64,000 bases of DNA from Deltaproteobacteria bacterium RBG_13_43_22 (lineage in GTDB: Bacteria; Desulfobacterota; RBG-13-43-22), in assembly GCA_001797675.1 (NCBI GenBank), contig MGQB01000038.1, positions 1 through 64,000 on the forward strand. Reading direction: 5' to 3'. Positions 52,165-61,157 of this stretch are shown here, one piece after another (within the stretch, counting starts at the first letter, position 1; the number at the start of each line of letters is the position of its first letter). The translations under genes and the position numbers were made by a program. Below the pieces are notes generated by a model. It saw nothing but the letters and a program-made list of their open reading frames with translations, did not search any database and was not told where the DNA came from.

Positions 52165-52671
52165 ATGGAAAAATTGTTCAAATGGATCGGCCGGGCCAAT
52201 GAATTTATAGGGAAGATGCTCAGCTACTTCATCATCCTTCTCGTGGTCGTTATTCTTTACGAGATATTTGCCCGGTATTTATTCAACAGTCCCACCATCT
52301 GGGCCCATGAACTTTCCCAGATGATCTATGGGGTTTATATAATCCTCCTGGGGGGGTTCCTCCAGCAGCGCGACGGGCATGTCAACGTTGAAATTCTTTA
52401 CCTAAAATTTAAACCCCGGACCCGCGCTATTATCAACCTTTTCACCTGGATCCTCTTCTTTATCTTCTGCGGGACCCTTCTGGTTAAAGGGTGGGAGATG
52501 GCCTGGGATTCCTTTAAGTTCAGGGAGGCCGAGCCCACTGCCTTTGCCCCGCCGGTCTATCCCATAAAAATGATGATCCCCCTGGGGGCTTTTCTGCTTC
52601 TGATTCAGGGTCTGGTCAAGTATATCCGGGACATCAGGACAGCCGTAACCGGAAAGGAGGAGGCCACATGA
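52165..52671 (+). CDS. dctQ: TRAP transporter small permease, DctQ family
   Basis: 168 aa from ATG 52165 (GGGAGG about 12 nt upstream), four membrane segments, with the family motif EIFARYLFNSPTIWAHELSQ (about 30-49) and DGHVNVEILY. It overlaps dctM in an ATGA arrangement. Confidence 0.88.
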   Translation: MEKLFKWIGRANEFIGKMLSYFIILLVVVILYEIFARYLFNSPTIWAHELSQMIYGVYIILLGGFLQQRDGHVNVEILYLKFKPRTRAIINLFTWILFFIFCGTLLVKGWEMAWDSFKFREAEPTAFAPPVYPIKMMIPLGAFLLLIQGLVKYIRDIRTAVTGKEEAT

Positions 52672-53981
52672 GTATTGAACTCATTACCATCCTCCTTTTC
52701 GGGGCGATCATGTTTTTTCTGATCATGGGCCTTCCCCTGGCCTTCGTCCTCGGGGGCGTAGGAGTAGTGGGCTGTTTTCTGCTTTGGGGAGAAAAGGGCC
52801 TTTTCCTGATCTCGTCCCAGGCCTACGGCGCCATGGGGAAATTTACCCTCCTGGCCATACCGCTGTTCATCTTTATGGCCATGATACTGGAACGGGCCGG
52901 CGTAGCCGATGATCTTTACACCATGATGCACCGCTGGATGGGACCCCTCAACGGCGGCCTGGCCATCGGCACGGTGCTCATCTGCACCGTGTTCGCCGCC
53001 ATGGCCGGGATCAGCGGGGCGGCAACCGTATCGATGGGGGTCATCGCCCTGCCGGCCATGCTCAAAAGGGGCTATAATAAAACGATTGCCATGGGCTCCA
53101 TATCCGGCGGGGGGGCCCTGGGGATTCTCATCCCGCCCAGCGTGCCCATGATCCTCTATGCCACCCTGACGGGCGAATCCATTGGCGGCCTGTTCGCCGG
53201 GGGCATCCTGCCCGGTATTCTCCTGGCTTCTCTCTTTATTTTGTACATCGGCATCCGCTGTTTTTTTCAACCGGCCCTGGGGCCGGCCCTGCCGAAAGAA
53301 GAGAGGGCGTCCTGGCGGGAGAAAATGATTTCTCTCAAGGCGGTCGCCCTGCCCATTATGATCATCATCATGGTCCTGGGATCCATCTACGCGGGGATTT
53401 GCACCGCCACGGAGGCGGCGGCCCTGGGATGCCTGGGGGCTGTCATTTCGGCGATTGTCTACCGCAAACTGACCTGGACGCTGATCAAGGAAGCCTGCCT
53501 GCGGACGGCTTCCCTGACGGCCATGATCATTTGGATCCTCATCGGCGCCTATTGCTTCACAGCGGTTTACACCGGCACGGGCGCCCATCAGTTAATGGAG
53601 CACATCCTCCTGGCCATCCCTGGAGGAAGATACGTCATCCTTATCTCCATGCAGGCCATCTTTTTCATTTTGGGTTGCGTCCTGGACCCGGTGGGCATCA
53701 TCATGATCTGCACGCCGGTTTTCGTCCCGGTCATCAAGGCCTTGGGCTTCGATCCCCTCTGGTTCGGCGTCCTGTTCATCATGAACATGGAGATGGGATA
53801 CCTGACGCCGCCCTTTGGCTTCAACCTGTTTTATATGAAGGCCATCGCCCCGCCGGAGGTCAATATGGGAGATATCTATCGATCGATTGTCCCTTTTGTA
53901 GCCCTTCAAGGGGTGGGGTTGGCTATCTGCATCATCTTTCCGGAGATTATCCTTTGGCTCCCGAAATTGATGGTCGGGTAA
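52668..53981 (+). CDS. dctM: TRAP transporter large permease, DctM family
   Basis: 437 aa, about 12 membrane segments. The motifs MAGISGAATVSMGVIALP, GGGALGILIPPSVPMILYA and MEMGYLTPPFGFNLFYMKAI are typical of DctM, the sodium-coupled transport channel. It ends the dctPQM operon. Long antisense frames inside it are shadows. Confidence 0.92.
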   Translation: MSIELITILLFGAIMFFLIMGLPLAFVLGGVGVVGCFLLWGEKGLFLISSQAYGAMGKFTLLAIPLFIFMAMILERAGVADDLYTMMHRWMGPLNGGLAIGTVLICTVFAAMAGISGAATVSMGVIALPAMLKRGYNKTIAMGSISGGGALGILIPPSVPMILYATLTGESIGGLFAGGILPGILLASLFILYIGIRCFFQPALGPALPKEERASWREKMISLKAVALPIMIIIMVLGSIYAGICTATEAAALGCLGAVISAIVYRKLTWTLIKEACLRTASLTAMIIWILIGAYCFTAVYTGTGAHQLMEHILLAIPGGRYVILISMQAIFFILGCVLDPVGIIMICTPVFVPVIKALGFDPLWFGVLFIMNMEMGYLTPPFGFNLFYMKAIAPPEVNMGDIYRSIVPFVALQGVGLAICIIFPEIILWLPKLMVG

Positions 53982-54058
53982 AAAAATGTGCGGCACGGGC
54001 GCCGGTTTAGCTGAAATGAGACACCTGGTCTTGCCGGCGCCCCCCGGCTTTGTGATTC

Positions 54059-54340
54059 CTATCGAGGCAGGTTATACCTAATTTTATGTCGGCCTGCCTT
54101 GCCGGGTAATAGCTTTCCCGACAGCAACTTTTCAAGCTTTTCAAGAAATCCCGCACTGCCGAACGGACGTCTTGTCGAAGTGGCCCTCCTGATCTTTTTC
54201 TCTGTTTCAGGATCTTTTTGAATCAGAAATTTTTGGTAGGCTTCCCTGTCTTTCTCTTCAAACCACCCATCTCCCTGTATCCGTTCATCTTTAAATAACA
54301 GGATAGCCGCTATTTTTCGGCTATATTCTTCCTTAAACGG
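54059..54340 (-). pseudogene. C-terminal remnant of a REP-associated transposase
   Basis: Minus-strand translation gives ILLFKDERIQGDGWF, then KIRRATSTRRPFGSAGFLEK, LEKLLSGKLLPGKAGRHK and a stop. Basic tails with RTGRPLGSxxFxxxLE are typical of REP-associated Y1 transposases. The catalytic N-terminal region is missing. The rest of 53982-54540 has only the ffh promoter. Confidence 0.6.
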
Positions 54341-54456
54341 CCCTTTTCGGGGTTAAATGGCCGAATAAATCCGATCCGATGGTTCCGATCAAAAACCTCT
54401 AAAGGATTTAGCCGGTTATTTGCTTTATGGTAAATCTCCTCCGCAGACTTGCCTGA

Positions 54457-54510
54457 TTGACAAAAATTTGACAAAAATTTCTTGACAAAATATGAAATAA
54501 ATAATAATTT
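54457..54510 (+). promoter_or_regulatory. ffh promoter region with three TTGACA boxes
   Basis: TTGACA occurs at 54457-54462, 54468-54473 and 54482-54487. The last is followed after 17 bp by TAATTT (54505-54510) in a very AT-rich stretch just before the ffh ATG. Confidence 0.5.
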
Positions 54511-54540
54511 TATAAATTTATAAATTTTCAGGAAATATTA

Positions 54541-55872
54541 ATGTTTGAGTCCTTATCCGAGCGGTTGAACCTGACCTTTAAGAAATTGAAAGGCCAGGGA
54601 AAATTAAGCGAAGCCAACATGAAAGAAGGCCTTCGGGAGGTCCGTCTGGCCTTACTGGAGGCCGATGTTCACTACAAGGTGGCCAAGGATTTTATCGACC
54701 GGGTCAAGGAAAGATCTTTGGGACAGGAAGTTCTGGCCAGCCTGACACCGGCCCAGCAGGTGATCAAGATTGTTCAAGAAGAACTGACCGGGCTCATGGG
54801 TGGGTCCAGACAGGATCTGAATTTAGCCGGACGCCCCCCGGTGGCCATTATGCTGGCCGGCCTTCAAGGCTCAGGGAAGACCACCACGGCCGGAAAATTG
54901 GCTTTATATTTGAAAGAAAAAAACTTTAGACCGGGCCTGGTGCCGGCCGATGTTTACCGTCCGGCCGCCATAGACCAACTTCAAAAAGTAGGCGGGGTAG
55001 CCGGGGTTGAGGTCTATCCTTCGGATCCCAAGATTAATCCGGTGGCGCTTTGTCTTTCGGCCATGGAATGGGGCAAACAAAACGGACTCAATCCCCTGAT
55101 CCTGGATACCGCCGGTCGTTTGCATATCGATCAGGCACTAATGACCGAACTGAAGCAGATCAAGGAGCAGGTCCGCCCCAATGAAATCCTATTGGTGGCC
55201 GATGCCATGACCGGCCAAGACGCCGTCAATGTGGCCCAGAAATTCAACGAATGGCTGGAGCTGTCCGGGGTCATCCTGACCAAGATGGAAGGGGATGCCC
55301 GGGGAGGGGCCGCCTTGTCCATCAAATCGGTCATCCAAAAACCGATCAAATTTATCGGCGTCGGAGAAAAATTGGAGGCATTGGAACCCTTTCACCCCGA
55401 CCGGATGGCCTCGCGTATCCTGGGCATGGGGGATGTCCTTTCCCTGATCGAAAAGGCCCAGCTACATTTTGATGAGAAACAGGCCATCGAATTAGAGAAA
55501 AAAATCCGCAAGGAAACCTTCACCCTGGACGACTTTAAAGATCAACTCAAACAAATAAAAAAGCTGGGTTCCTTGGAACAGATGATCCAGATGATCCCGG
55601 GTATAAACCGGGTGAAGGGCCTGAAAGACATGAAGCCCGATGAAAAAGAATTGATACGGACAGAAGCTATTATCAATTCCATGACCCCTGAGGAACGAAG
55701 AAGCTATCAGCTCATCAATGGAAGCCGGCGTCGGCGCATTGCCAAGGGGAGCGGGACCACGGTTCAGGATGTCAATAAAATGCTGAAAAATTTTGAGCAG
55801 ATGCAAAAAATGCTCAAACAATTCAGCAAGGGAGGCCGAAAAGCCCTCCAAAGAGGACACTTGCCTTTTTAA
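54541..55872 (+). CDS. ffh: Signal recognition particle protein Ffh
   Basis: 443 aa. Order: helical N domain (1-95), G domain with LAGLQGSGKTTTAGKL (about 105-120), DTAGRLHID and TKMEGDARGG, then the Met-rich M domain (about 325-443) with SMTPEERR, NGSRRRRIAKGSGT and KNFEQMQKMLKQF. It binds SRP RNA and nascent signal peptides and delivers ribosomes to FtsY. It opens a housekeeping operon with rpsP 54 nt downstream. Confidence 0.96.
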   Translation: MFESLSERLNLTFKKLKGQGKLSEANMKEGLREVRLALLEADVHYKVAKDFIDRVKERSLGQEVLASLTPAQQVIKIVQEELTGLMGGSRQDLNLAGRPPVAIMLAGLQGSGKTTTAGKLALYLKEKNFRPGLVPADVYRPAAIDQLQKVGGVAGVEVYPSDPKINPVALCLSAMEWGKQNGLNPLILDTAGRLHIDQALMTELKQIKEQVRPNEILLVADAMTGQDAVNVAQKFNEWLELSGVILTKMEGDARGGAALSIKSVIQKPIKFIGVGEKLEALEPFHPDRMASRILGMGDVLSLIEKAQLHFDEKQAIELEKKIRKETFTLDDFKDQLKQIKKLGSLEQMIQMIPGINRVKGLKDMKPDEKELIRTEAIINSMTPEERRSYQLINGSRRRRIAKGSGTTVQDVNKMLKNFEQMQKMLKQFSKGGRKALQRGHLPF

Positions 55873-55926
55873 CCAACGTTGGTTATTATAAGAGGAAAAG
55901 AGGCGTAGAAAAGGAGCGTAGGTATT

Positions 55927-56175
55927 ATGGCGACAAAGATCAGGTTGGCCCGAATGGGGGCCAAGAAACGGCCTTTTTATCGAATGGTGGTGGCCGATTC
56001 CGGATCCCCGAGAGACGGCAGGTTTATTGAAATCGTGGGGACTTACGACCCCAATCAAGAACCGGCGGCGGTTTCCTGGAAACCGGAAGTATTGAAAAAA
56101 TGGCTTTCCGTCGGGGCCGAACCAACGACTACCGTAAAAAATTTGATTCGCACCAGCGGCGTACTGAAAGGTTGA
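55927..56175 (+). CDS. rpsP: 30S ribosomal protein S16
   Basis: 82 aa, matching S16 throughout: [40 protein letters not shown] and the C-terminal [16 protein letters not shown]. Full length, located in the usual order after ffh. It assembles early with the 16S 5' domain. Confidence 0.97.
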   Translation: MATKIRLARMGAKKRPFYRMVVADSGSPRDGRFIEIVGTYDPNQEPAAVSWKPEVLKKWLSVGAEPTTTVKNLIRTSGVLKG

Positions 56176-56323
56176 TAAATATTTGAGGCGGGTGCCTCAA
56201 CCCTCTCCTGTGAAAATAACCGATTCAATGGAATGGATCCAATGGCCCATCAAGAGCCAGGAAACATAAGCGGAATCAGTCTGTTATGGAAAACCGGCAA
56301 CTCAAAAGGAGGAGGTAAGCGGC

Positions 56324-56554
56324 ATGAAGGATTTAGTAAAATACATTGCTAAGGCGTTGGTGGATAATCCGGATCAGGTAGAAGTCAATGAAATTGAAGG
56401 AGAACAGACTTCAGTCATCGAATTAAAGGTGGCTAAGGAGGACCTGGGCAAGGTCATCGGCAAACAAGGGCGGACCGCCAGGGCCATGAGAACGATCCTG
56501 AGTGCGGCTTCCACCAAGATCAGGAAACGATCGGTCCTGGAAATTCTGGAATAA
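56324..56554 (+). CDS. khpA: KH-domain RNA-binding protein KhpA
   Basis: 76 aa, a single KH domain with the GxxG loop in [19 protein letters not shown] (about 43-61). KhpA proteins bind RNA and regulate division or translation. The position between rpsP and rimM is conserved among bacteria. GGAGGAGG precedes the ATG. Confidence 0.94.
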   Translation: MKDLVKYIAKALVDNPDQVEVNEIEGEQTSVIELKVAKEDLGKVIGKQGRTARAMRTILSAASTKIRKRSVLEILE

Positions 56555-56591
56555 GAAATAACCTAACAGTTTAGCTTTTTATAAAATTTAT

Positions 56592-56755
56592 TATTGCCAC
56601 AGACCCAAACGGACCCACACAGACTTTTCCCCCTGAGGACCTTCGCAGGGGAAAAACCTGTTTAGCCGAAAAGTCCGGCAGGGTACTGATTGACAGGTCG
56701 TCAATCAGTACCTATCCTTCTGTCCGTCTTTGTCTGCCTTGTCCGTGGCAAAAAT
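56592..56755. mobile_element. Dispersed inverted-repeat element E (E1)
   Basis: Imperfect terminal inverted repeats: TTATTGCCACAGAC at the left and GTCCGTGGCAAAAA at the right, each followed by CGGAC and CAGAC words. Two internal stems: TTTTCCCC / GGGGAAAA and a perfect 12-bp GTACTGATTGAC / GTCAATCAGTAC. It lies between khpA and rimM. Confidence 0.65.
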
Positions 56756-56819
56756 TATTTTAAGGATTTACATTTTTTTCAAAAACCTAAATTAATAACT
56801 AACTAACCAGATTGATTTG

Positions 56820-57341
56820 ATGAAATCGGACTTTCTGTTGATCGGCAAAGTGGCCAAACCTCACGGGCTTCGCGGTCAGGTAAAAGTCCTATCCTATGCC
56901 TCTTCCAATGATAGTTTCTTCGTCGGGCAAAAAGTCTTTTTGGGTGAAGGCGAAGAAAAGAAAGTGCTGTTGATCTCGGGAGTCAAAGTTCAACCCCATG
57001 GCCTTCTCCTTAACTTTCAGGGGCTGGATAATCGTGAGCAAGCCGAAGGGTTAAGCGGAAGTTCCCTATACATTGATAAAAAGGATCTCAAGGCCCTTCC
57101 GGAAGGAGAATTTTACTGGCACCAGCTGATCGGCAGCCGTGTTTTTAACGATCAGGGCCGGTTTCTGGGCATTATGGAGGAGATATTCCCAACTCCGGCA
57201 CACGACATTTGGATCATCCGGGACGGCAAAAAGGAAGTACTCCTTCCGGCGGTAGAAGACTTCGTGCTCTCGGTCAATGTACCCCGGGGAGAAATCCGGG
57301 TGCGGGATTTATATGGCCTCTCCGAGGGTAATGACAGTTGA
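56820..57341 (+). CDS. rimM: 16S rRNA processing protein RimM
   Basis: 173 aa from ATG 56820. N-terminal barrel with IGKVAKPHGLRGQVKVLSYA (8-27) and C-terminal PRC domain (EFYWHQLIGSRVFND, ETFPTPAHDIWII-like, LLPAVEDFVLSV). It helps mature the 30S head near S19. It overlaps trmD by 11 nt. Element E1 lies in its leader. Confidence 0.95.
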   Translation: MKSDFLLIGKVAKPHGLRGQVKVLSYASSNDSFFVGQKVFLGEGEEKKVLLISGVKVQPHGLLLNFQGLDNREQAEGLSGSSLYIDKKDLKALPEGEFYWHQLIGSRVFNDQGRFLGIMEEIFPTPAHDIWIIRDGKKEVLLPAVEDFVLSVNVPRGEIRVRDLYGLSEGNDS

Positions 57342-58065
57342 TATTCTGACCCTCTTTCCCGGCTATTTTTCTTCTCCTATGGGGGAGGGGATCCTTGGTC
57401 GGGGAGTTGAAGATGGACGGGTGAGGATCCGGATATTTAATCTGCGTGACTTCGCCGAAGACCGCCATCGCACGGTGGATGACCGACCTTTCGGCGGTGG
57501 AGCGGGGATGGTTTTAAAACCTGAACCCGTCTGCCGGGCCTTAACATGGCTGAAAGGCCTGCCTGGACCGAGTCCCCGGGTAATCCTTTTAACCCCTCAG
57601 GGGGCTCCTCTGAAACAATCACGGGTCAAAGAACTGGCCCTCTGTCACCGAATCATCCTGATCTGTGGAAGGTATGAGGGAATCGACGAACGGATAGCTG
57701 ATTTTTTCTGTGATGAACAGATATCAATCGGGGATTATGTTTTAAGCGGCGGGGAACCGGCGGCACTGGTTTTTTTAGATGCCCTGATCCGGCTGATTCC
57801 CGAGGTCATGGGCTGTGCCGACTCGGGGAAAGAAGAATCTTTTGAAGAGGGGTTATTGGAGTATCCTCAGTACACACGACCCCGAAATTTTAAAGGGCAT
57901 GGCGTTCCCGAAATTCTGTTTTCCGGGGACCATGAAAAAATCCGGGTCTGGAGGCGGCGGCAAGCGTTGTCCAAGACCATAAAACGGCGGCCCGATTTGA
58001 TCGAAGAAGAACGATTGAGCCCGGAAAACCGGAAGATATTAATGAAGTTACCAAAAAAGGATTAA
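57331..58065 (+). CDS. trmD: tRNA (guanine-37-N1)-methyltransferase TrmD
   Basis: 244 aa from ATG 57331 inside the rimM end; longer frames are unlikely because TVDILTLFPGYF is the usual N-terminus. Knot motifs FGGGAGMVLKPEP, LICGRYEGIDERIADF and SIGDYVLSGGEPAALV bind SAM; RRRQALSKTIKRRPDLIE ends the protein. It methylates G37 of tRNAs to prevent frameshifting. Confidence 0.96.
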   Translation: MTVDILTLFPGYFSSPMGEGILGRGVEDGRVRIRIFNLRDFAEDRHRTVDDRPFGGGAGMVLKPEPVCRALTWLKGLPGPSPRVILLTPQGAPLKQSRVKELALCHRIILICGRYEGIDERIADFFCDEQISIGDYVLSGGEPAALVFLDALIRLIPEVMGCADSGKEESFEEGLLEYPQYTRPRNFKGHGVPEILFSGDHEKIRVWRRRQALSKTIKRRPDLIEEERLSPENRKILMKLPKKD

Positions 58066-58216
58066 TTGCCAAGGATTAGAATTCAGAAGTCAGTATCCGG
58101 AAATAAAAAAGAGAAGGGTTTATGCTTTTCTATATCATTGTTGAATTCTGGCATCTGGATTCTGGGTTCTAAAAAAAGGCTGGATAGTACCAAGGGATTA
58201 GAAAAGGAGTGGAGCA

Positions 58217-58582
58217 ATGGATGCCTTGACCATGTTGGAAAAAGAACAGATGCGGGTGGATTTTCCCGATTTTAGAGCCGGAGATCAGATTCGGGTCCAT
58301 GTTAAAATCAAAGAAGGGGAAAAGGAACGGATCCAGGTTTTTGAAGGGGTAGTCATTCGGAAAAGAAAAGGAAATACCGGGGCTACCTTTACGGTTCGCA
58401 AGGTTTCCTACGGCGTGGGCGTTGAACGTATTTTCCCGCTTCACGCACCGGCTATTGATCGAATCGATATCGTCAGCCGGGGAAAAGTGCGACGATCGAA
58501 ATTGTATTACTTGAGAAAACTAAAAGGCAAAGCCGCCCGGATCAAAGAACGGCGGGTAACACCGGGAGCTTCCAAGGCTTGA
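58217..58582 (+). CDS. rplS: 50S ribosomal protein L19
   Basis: 121 aa. [20 protein letters not shown] (19-38), [32 protein letters not shown] and [20 protein letters not shown] are L19 hallmarks. GGAG precedes the ATG. The 150-bp spacer after trmD contains short words such as GAATTCAGAAGTCAG and ATTCTGGCATCTGGATTCTG. Confidence 0.97.
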   Translation: MDALTMLEKEQMRVDFPDFRAGDQIRVHVKIKEGEKERIQVFEGVVIRKRKGNTGATFTVRKVSYGVGVERIFPLHAPAIDRIDIVSRGKVRRSKLYYLRKLKGKAARIKERRVTPGASKA

Positions 58583-58659
58583 TTAGTTAAGGGTTAGAAG
58601 TTCAGAGTTCGGAGCTGTTGTTTTGACTCCGAACCAATCACGAGAGCTTTATCGATCGG

Positions 58660-59298
58660 GTGGTTGTGGCCACGGTTAAGAAACCCTTTGATTTTTACGA
58701 ATGTAATATAGACCGGCCGGGGGCCGTTCTGGTTGCCGGGGTGGATGAAGTCGGGCGGGGGCCTCTGGCAGGCCCGGTACTGGCGGCAGCAGTCATTTTC
58801 CCACCGGGTGTCTTTATCCCCGGTGTAACGGATTCCAAACAATTAACCTCAAAGCAAAGGGATTTCCTTTTTCCTTTGATCAAAGAGAAATCCATAGCTT
58901 TAGGTCTGGGGCTCATTGGACCCCGGGAAATTGATCGATTGAATATCCTCCAGGCCTCCTTGTCGGCCATGGAAAAGGCGGTTTTTCACCTCAACCTGAT
59001 GCCCGATCTGATTCTGGTCGACGGGAATCGTCCGTTAAACCATCCCGTGGTCCAGGAATGTCTGATCCGGGGTGATCGTTTGAGCCACTCCATTGGGGCC
59101 GCTTCCATTGTAGCCAAAGTCGTTCGAGATAAGTTAATGGAATCCTGGCATTACCGTTTTCCTCAATATAATTTTTTTAAGAACAAGGGCTATGGGACCC
59201 GGGAACATCTCTCAGCCTTAAAGAAATACGGACCTTGTCCACTCCATCGATTAAGTTTCAGGGGAACGGTTCCCGATGAAACCCCAAAAACCGGCTGA
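58660..59298 (+). CDS. rnhB: Ribonuclease HII
   Basis: 212 aa from GTG 58660. Catalytic residues in VAGVDEVGRGPLAGPVLAAA (Asp, Glu), ILVDGNRPL and IGAASIVAKVVRDKLM; the GYGTREHLSALKKYGPCPLHR segment is the C-terminal substrate-contact region. It removes ribonucleotides from DNA. It overlaps yraN by 23 nt. Confidence 0.95.
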   Translation: MVVATVKKPFDFYECNIDRPGAVLVAGVDEVGRGPLAGPVLAAAVIFPPGVFIPGVTDSKQLTSKQRDFLFPLIKEKSIALGLGLIGPREIDRLNILQASLSAMEKAVFHLNLMPDLILVDGNRPLNHPVVQECLIRGDRLSHSIGAASIVAKVVRDKLMESWHYRFPQYNFFKNKGYGTREHLSALKKYGPCPLHRLSFRGTVPDETPKTG

Positions 59299-59662
59299 GA
59301 ACCCCCGAGGCCGGGTAGGCAGAAAAGGAGAGGACCTGGCCTTTGAACTCCTCAAGAAAAGAGGGTATAAGGTCCTGGAAAGAAACTTTAAATCTCCTCT
59401 TGGGGAAATCGATATTATTGCCAGGGAAGGAAGGTCCCTGGCCTTTGTGGAGGTCAAGACCCGGTTATCCTCAAATTTTGGAACGGCCAAGTGGGCTGTG
59501 GGTCCCAGGAAACAACGGAAACTGTCCATGGTGGCCCTGGATTATTTAAAACGCCATTCTCTTTTAGAACAGCCGGCCCGATTTGACGTGGTGGCCATTG
59601 ATTTGGATCAGGGGCAAGCGAAAGTGGAATTGATTCGAAACGCCTTCGACCTGGCCTATTAA
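59276..59662 (+). CDS. yraN: UPF0102/YraN-family endonuclease-like protein
   Basis: 128 aa. NPRGRVGRKGEDLAFELLKK (9-28) and GEIDIIAREGRSLAFVEVKT (about 43-62) give the PD-(D/E)XK pattern of the YraN family. It is usually found after rnhB, as here. Its function is unknown; a role in DNA processing is suspected from the fold. Confidence 0.92.
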   Translation: MKPQKPAENPRGRVGRKGEDLAFELLKKRGYKVLERNFKSPLGEIDIIAREGRSLAFVEVKTRLSSNFGTAKWAVGPRKQRKLSMVALDYLKRHSLLEQPARFDVVAIDLDQGQAKVELIRNAFDLAY

Positions 59663-59668
59663 AAAAAT

Positions 59669-59850
59669 TTTTGCCACGGACTCACACGGACATGGGCAGA
59701 CCGTTTTTGTCCGGCCGGCGGCTGGCCGGATAAAAATCACCAGGACCGCCGCTAAGAGACCGTTGTCCTCGAAAGGATTACCCCTTTATTCGTTCGACAA
59801 GTCATCGAACGAATAAAGGGGTCAGTAGTGGTCTATGGGTGACCGTGGCT
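59669..59850. mobile_element. Dispersed element E (E2) carrying a perfect 17-bp stem-loop
   Basis: TTTGCCACGGACTCACACGG at the left and GACCGTGGCTAAAG at the right form imperfect terminal inverted repeats like E1. Inside, CCCCTTTATTCGTTCGA (59781-59797) is perfectly inverted at 59805-59821 with a 7-nt loop, a very stable hairpin in the yraN-rsmI spacer. Confidence 0.7.
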
Positions 59851-59869
59851 AAAGAAGAAAAGAAATTAT

Positions 59870-60562
59870 ATGATGGATTTGGGGAAAAAGGGCACTCTCT
59901 ATGTGGTAGCCACGCCGCTGGGTAATTTAAAGGATATTACCCTTCGGGCCCTGGAGGTGCTTAAAGGTTCCGATCTGGTAGCGGCCGAAGATACTCGTAG
60001 GACTCAAAAACTCCTCTCCGCCTTTGACCTCCATTCCCCTTTAATCAGTTTTAATGAGAATAATAAACATAGAAAAATTCCTCATCTGATTGCCCGGTTG
60101 GGGCAAGGGCAACAGATCAGCCTGGTGACCGATGGCGGGACGCCCTGTATCAGCGATCCCGGAAGAGAACTGGTCCTGGAAACTCGCCGGGCGCAGATAC
60201 CGGTGGTGCCCATCCCGGGACCATCGGCCCTGACTTGTGCCCTGAGTGCCTCAGGATTACCGGCGGACTCGTTTGTCTTCCTGGGATTTTTACCCAGAAG
60301 GAAAAGCCGCCGTAGAAAAATCCTTCAGGAAATGGAAGGCCAAAAAAGGACCGTCATTTTTTATGAAGCACCTCACCGAATAGGAGACCTTCTGGAAGAG
60401 ATCCGGGCCGTTTTGGGAGAGAGAGAGATTGTCTTGACCCGTGAATTGACCAAGGTCCACGAAGAAATCCTGGCCGGCCCCATAAGCGGGCTGATACACC
60501 AATTGGTGAACCGGGAACCCAAAGGGGAATATACCCTTTTGCTGTCACCGGCAGAAAAATAA
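59870..60562 (+). CDS. rsmI: 16S rRNA 2'-O-ribose methyltransferase RsmI
   Basis: 230 aa. Tetrapyrrole-methylase-like motifs: LYVVATPLGNLKDITLRALE (9-28), AAEDTRRTQKLL, VTDGGTPCISDPGRELV, IPGPSALTCALSASGLP and FYEAPHRIGDLLEEI. It methylates C1402 of 16S rRNA. It ends after the catalytic core, about 50 residues shorter than E. coli RsmI, as in many other phyla. Element E2 is in its leader. Confidence 0.93.
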   Translation: MMDLGKKGTLYVVATPLGNLKDITLRALEVLKGSDLVAAEDTRRTQKLLSAFDLHSPLISFNENNKHRKIPHLIARLGQGQQISLVTDGGTPCISDPGRELVLETRRAQIPVVPIPGPSALTCALSASGLPADSFVFLGFLPRRKSRRRKILQEMEGQKRTVIFYEAPHRIGDLLEEIRAVLGEREIVLTRELTKVHEEILAGPISGLIHQLVNREPKGEYTLLLSPAEK

Positions 60563-60656
60563 CATTCGGCTTCCGGTTTGGCAAGACGGTGTTTGTTGCC
60601 CTGGTTTTAATGAATCACCACCGTCCGCTTTTGGGGGACAAGATTAATGATGGATT

Positions 60657-60744
60657 CGTAATAATTCGCCGAAAGCCCTTTTTCGTCATTCCGGTCCCGC
60701 ATCAAGTGCGGGATAGACTCCAGCCGGAGTTTAGTATTATTACG
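60657..60744. mobile_element. Small inverted-repeat element
   Basis: CGTAATAAT (60657-60665) is inverted at 60736-60744. Inside are CGTCATTCCGGTCCCGCATC and a CCCGCA / TGCGGG stem, words common in dispersed non-coding repeats. It occupies most of the 331-bp spacer before the HPr gene, where I see no gene. Confidence 0.5.
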
Positions 60745-60893
60745 CAGTAAAGATTTCTTGACCCCGGTTTTCACCGAGGTGACGACTTTTTTCTAATCCG
60801 TATTAAGGGTTGAAAATAAAGCCAGGGATTGTCTATCATTATGGTTTGGGTTTTGGGGAGGCTGAAAATCCGCAATCCGCAATCCAAAAGGTT

Positions 60894-61157
60894 ATGGAAC
60901 GTCAATTAATAATAAAAAATCAATTAGGCCTTCATGCCCGGGCAGCGGCTAAAATGGTTCAACTCAGCAACAGTTACGCCTCAGACTTTTCCATCCAGTT
61001 TAACGGACAAGATGTAGACGGGAAAAGTATTTTAAGTATTTTGACCCTGGCCTGTCCCTTGGGTTCAAAAATTTTATTGCGGGCCGACGGTCCTGATGCC
61101 GATAAACTCCTGGACGCCGCGGAAAGGCTGATCGATGACAAATTCGGAGAAGAATAA
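60894..61157 (+). CDS. ptsH: Phosphocarrier protein HPr
   Basis: 87 aa from ATG 60894; the frame extends upstream without support. NQLGLHARAAAKMVQLSNSY (8-27) contains the His phosphorylated by enzyme I, and DGKSILSILTLACPLGS the Ser-46 region targeted by HPr kinase. It overlaps ptsI by 23 nt. No sugar-specific EII gene is nearby. Confidence 0.93.
   Translation: MERQLIIKNQLGLHARAAAKMVQLSNSYASDFSIQFNGQDVDGKSILSILTLACPLGSKILLRADGPDADKLLDAAERLIDDKFGEE

Noticed and set aside
52605-53588. 327-codon minus-strand frame over dctM
   Set aside because: Antisense shadow of a membrane protein gene, giving a Gly/Asp/Gln-rich product.
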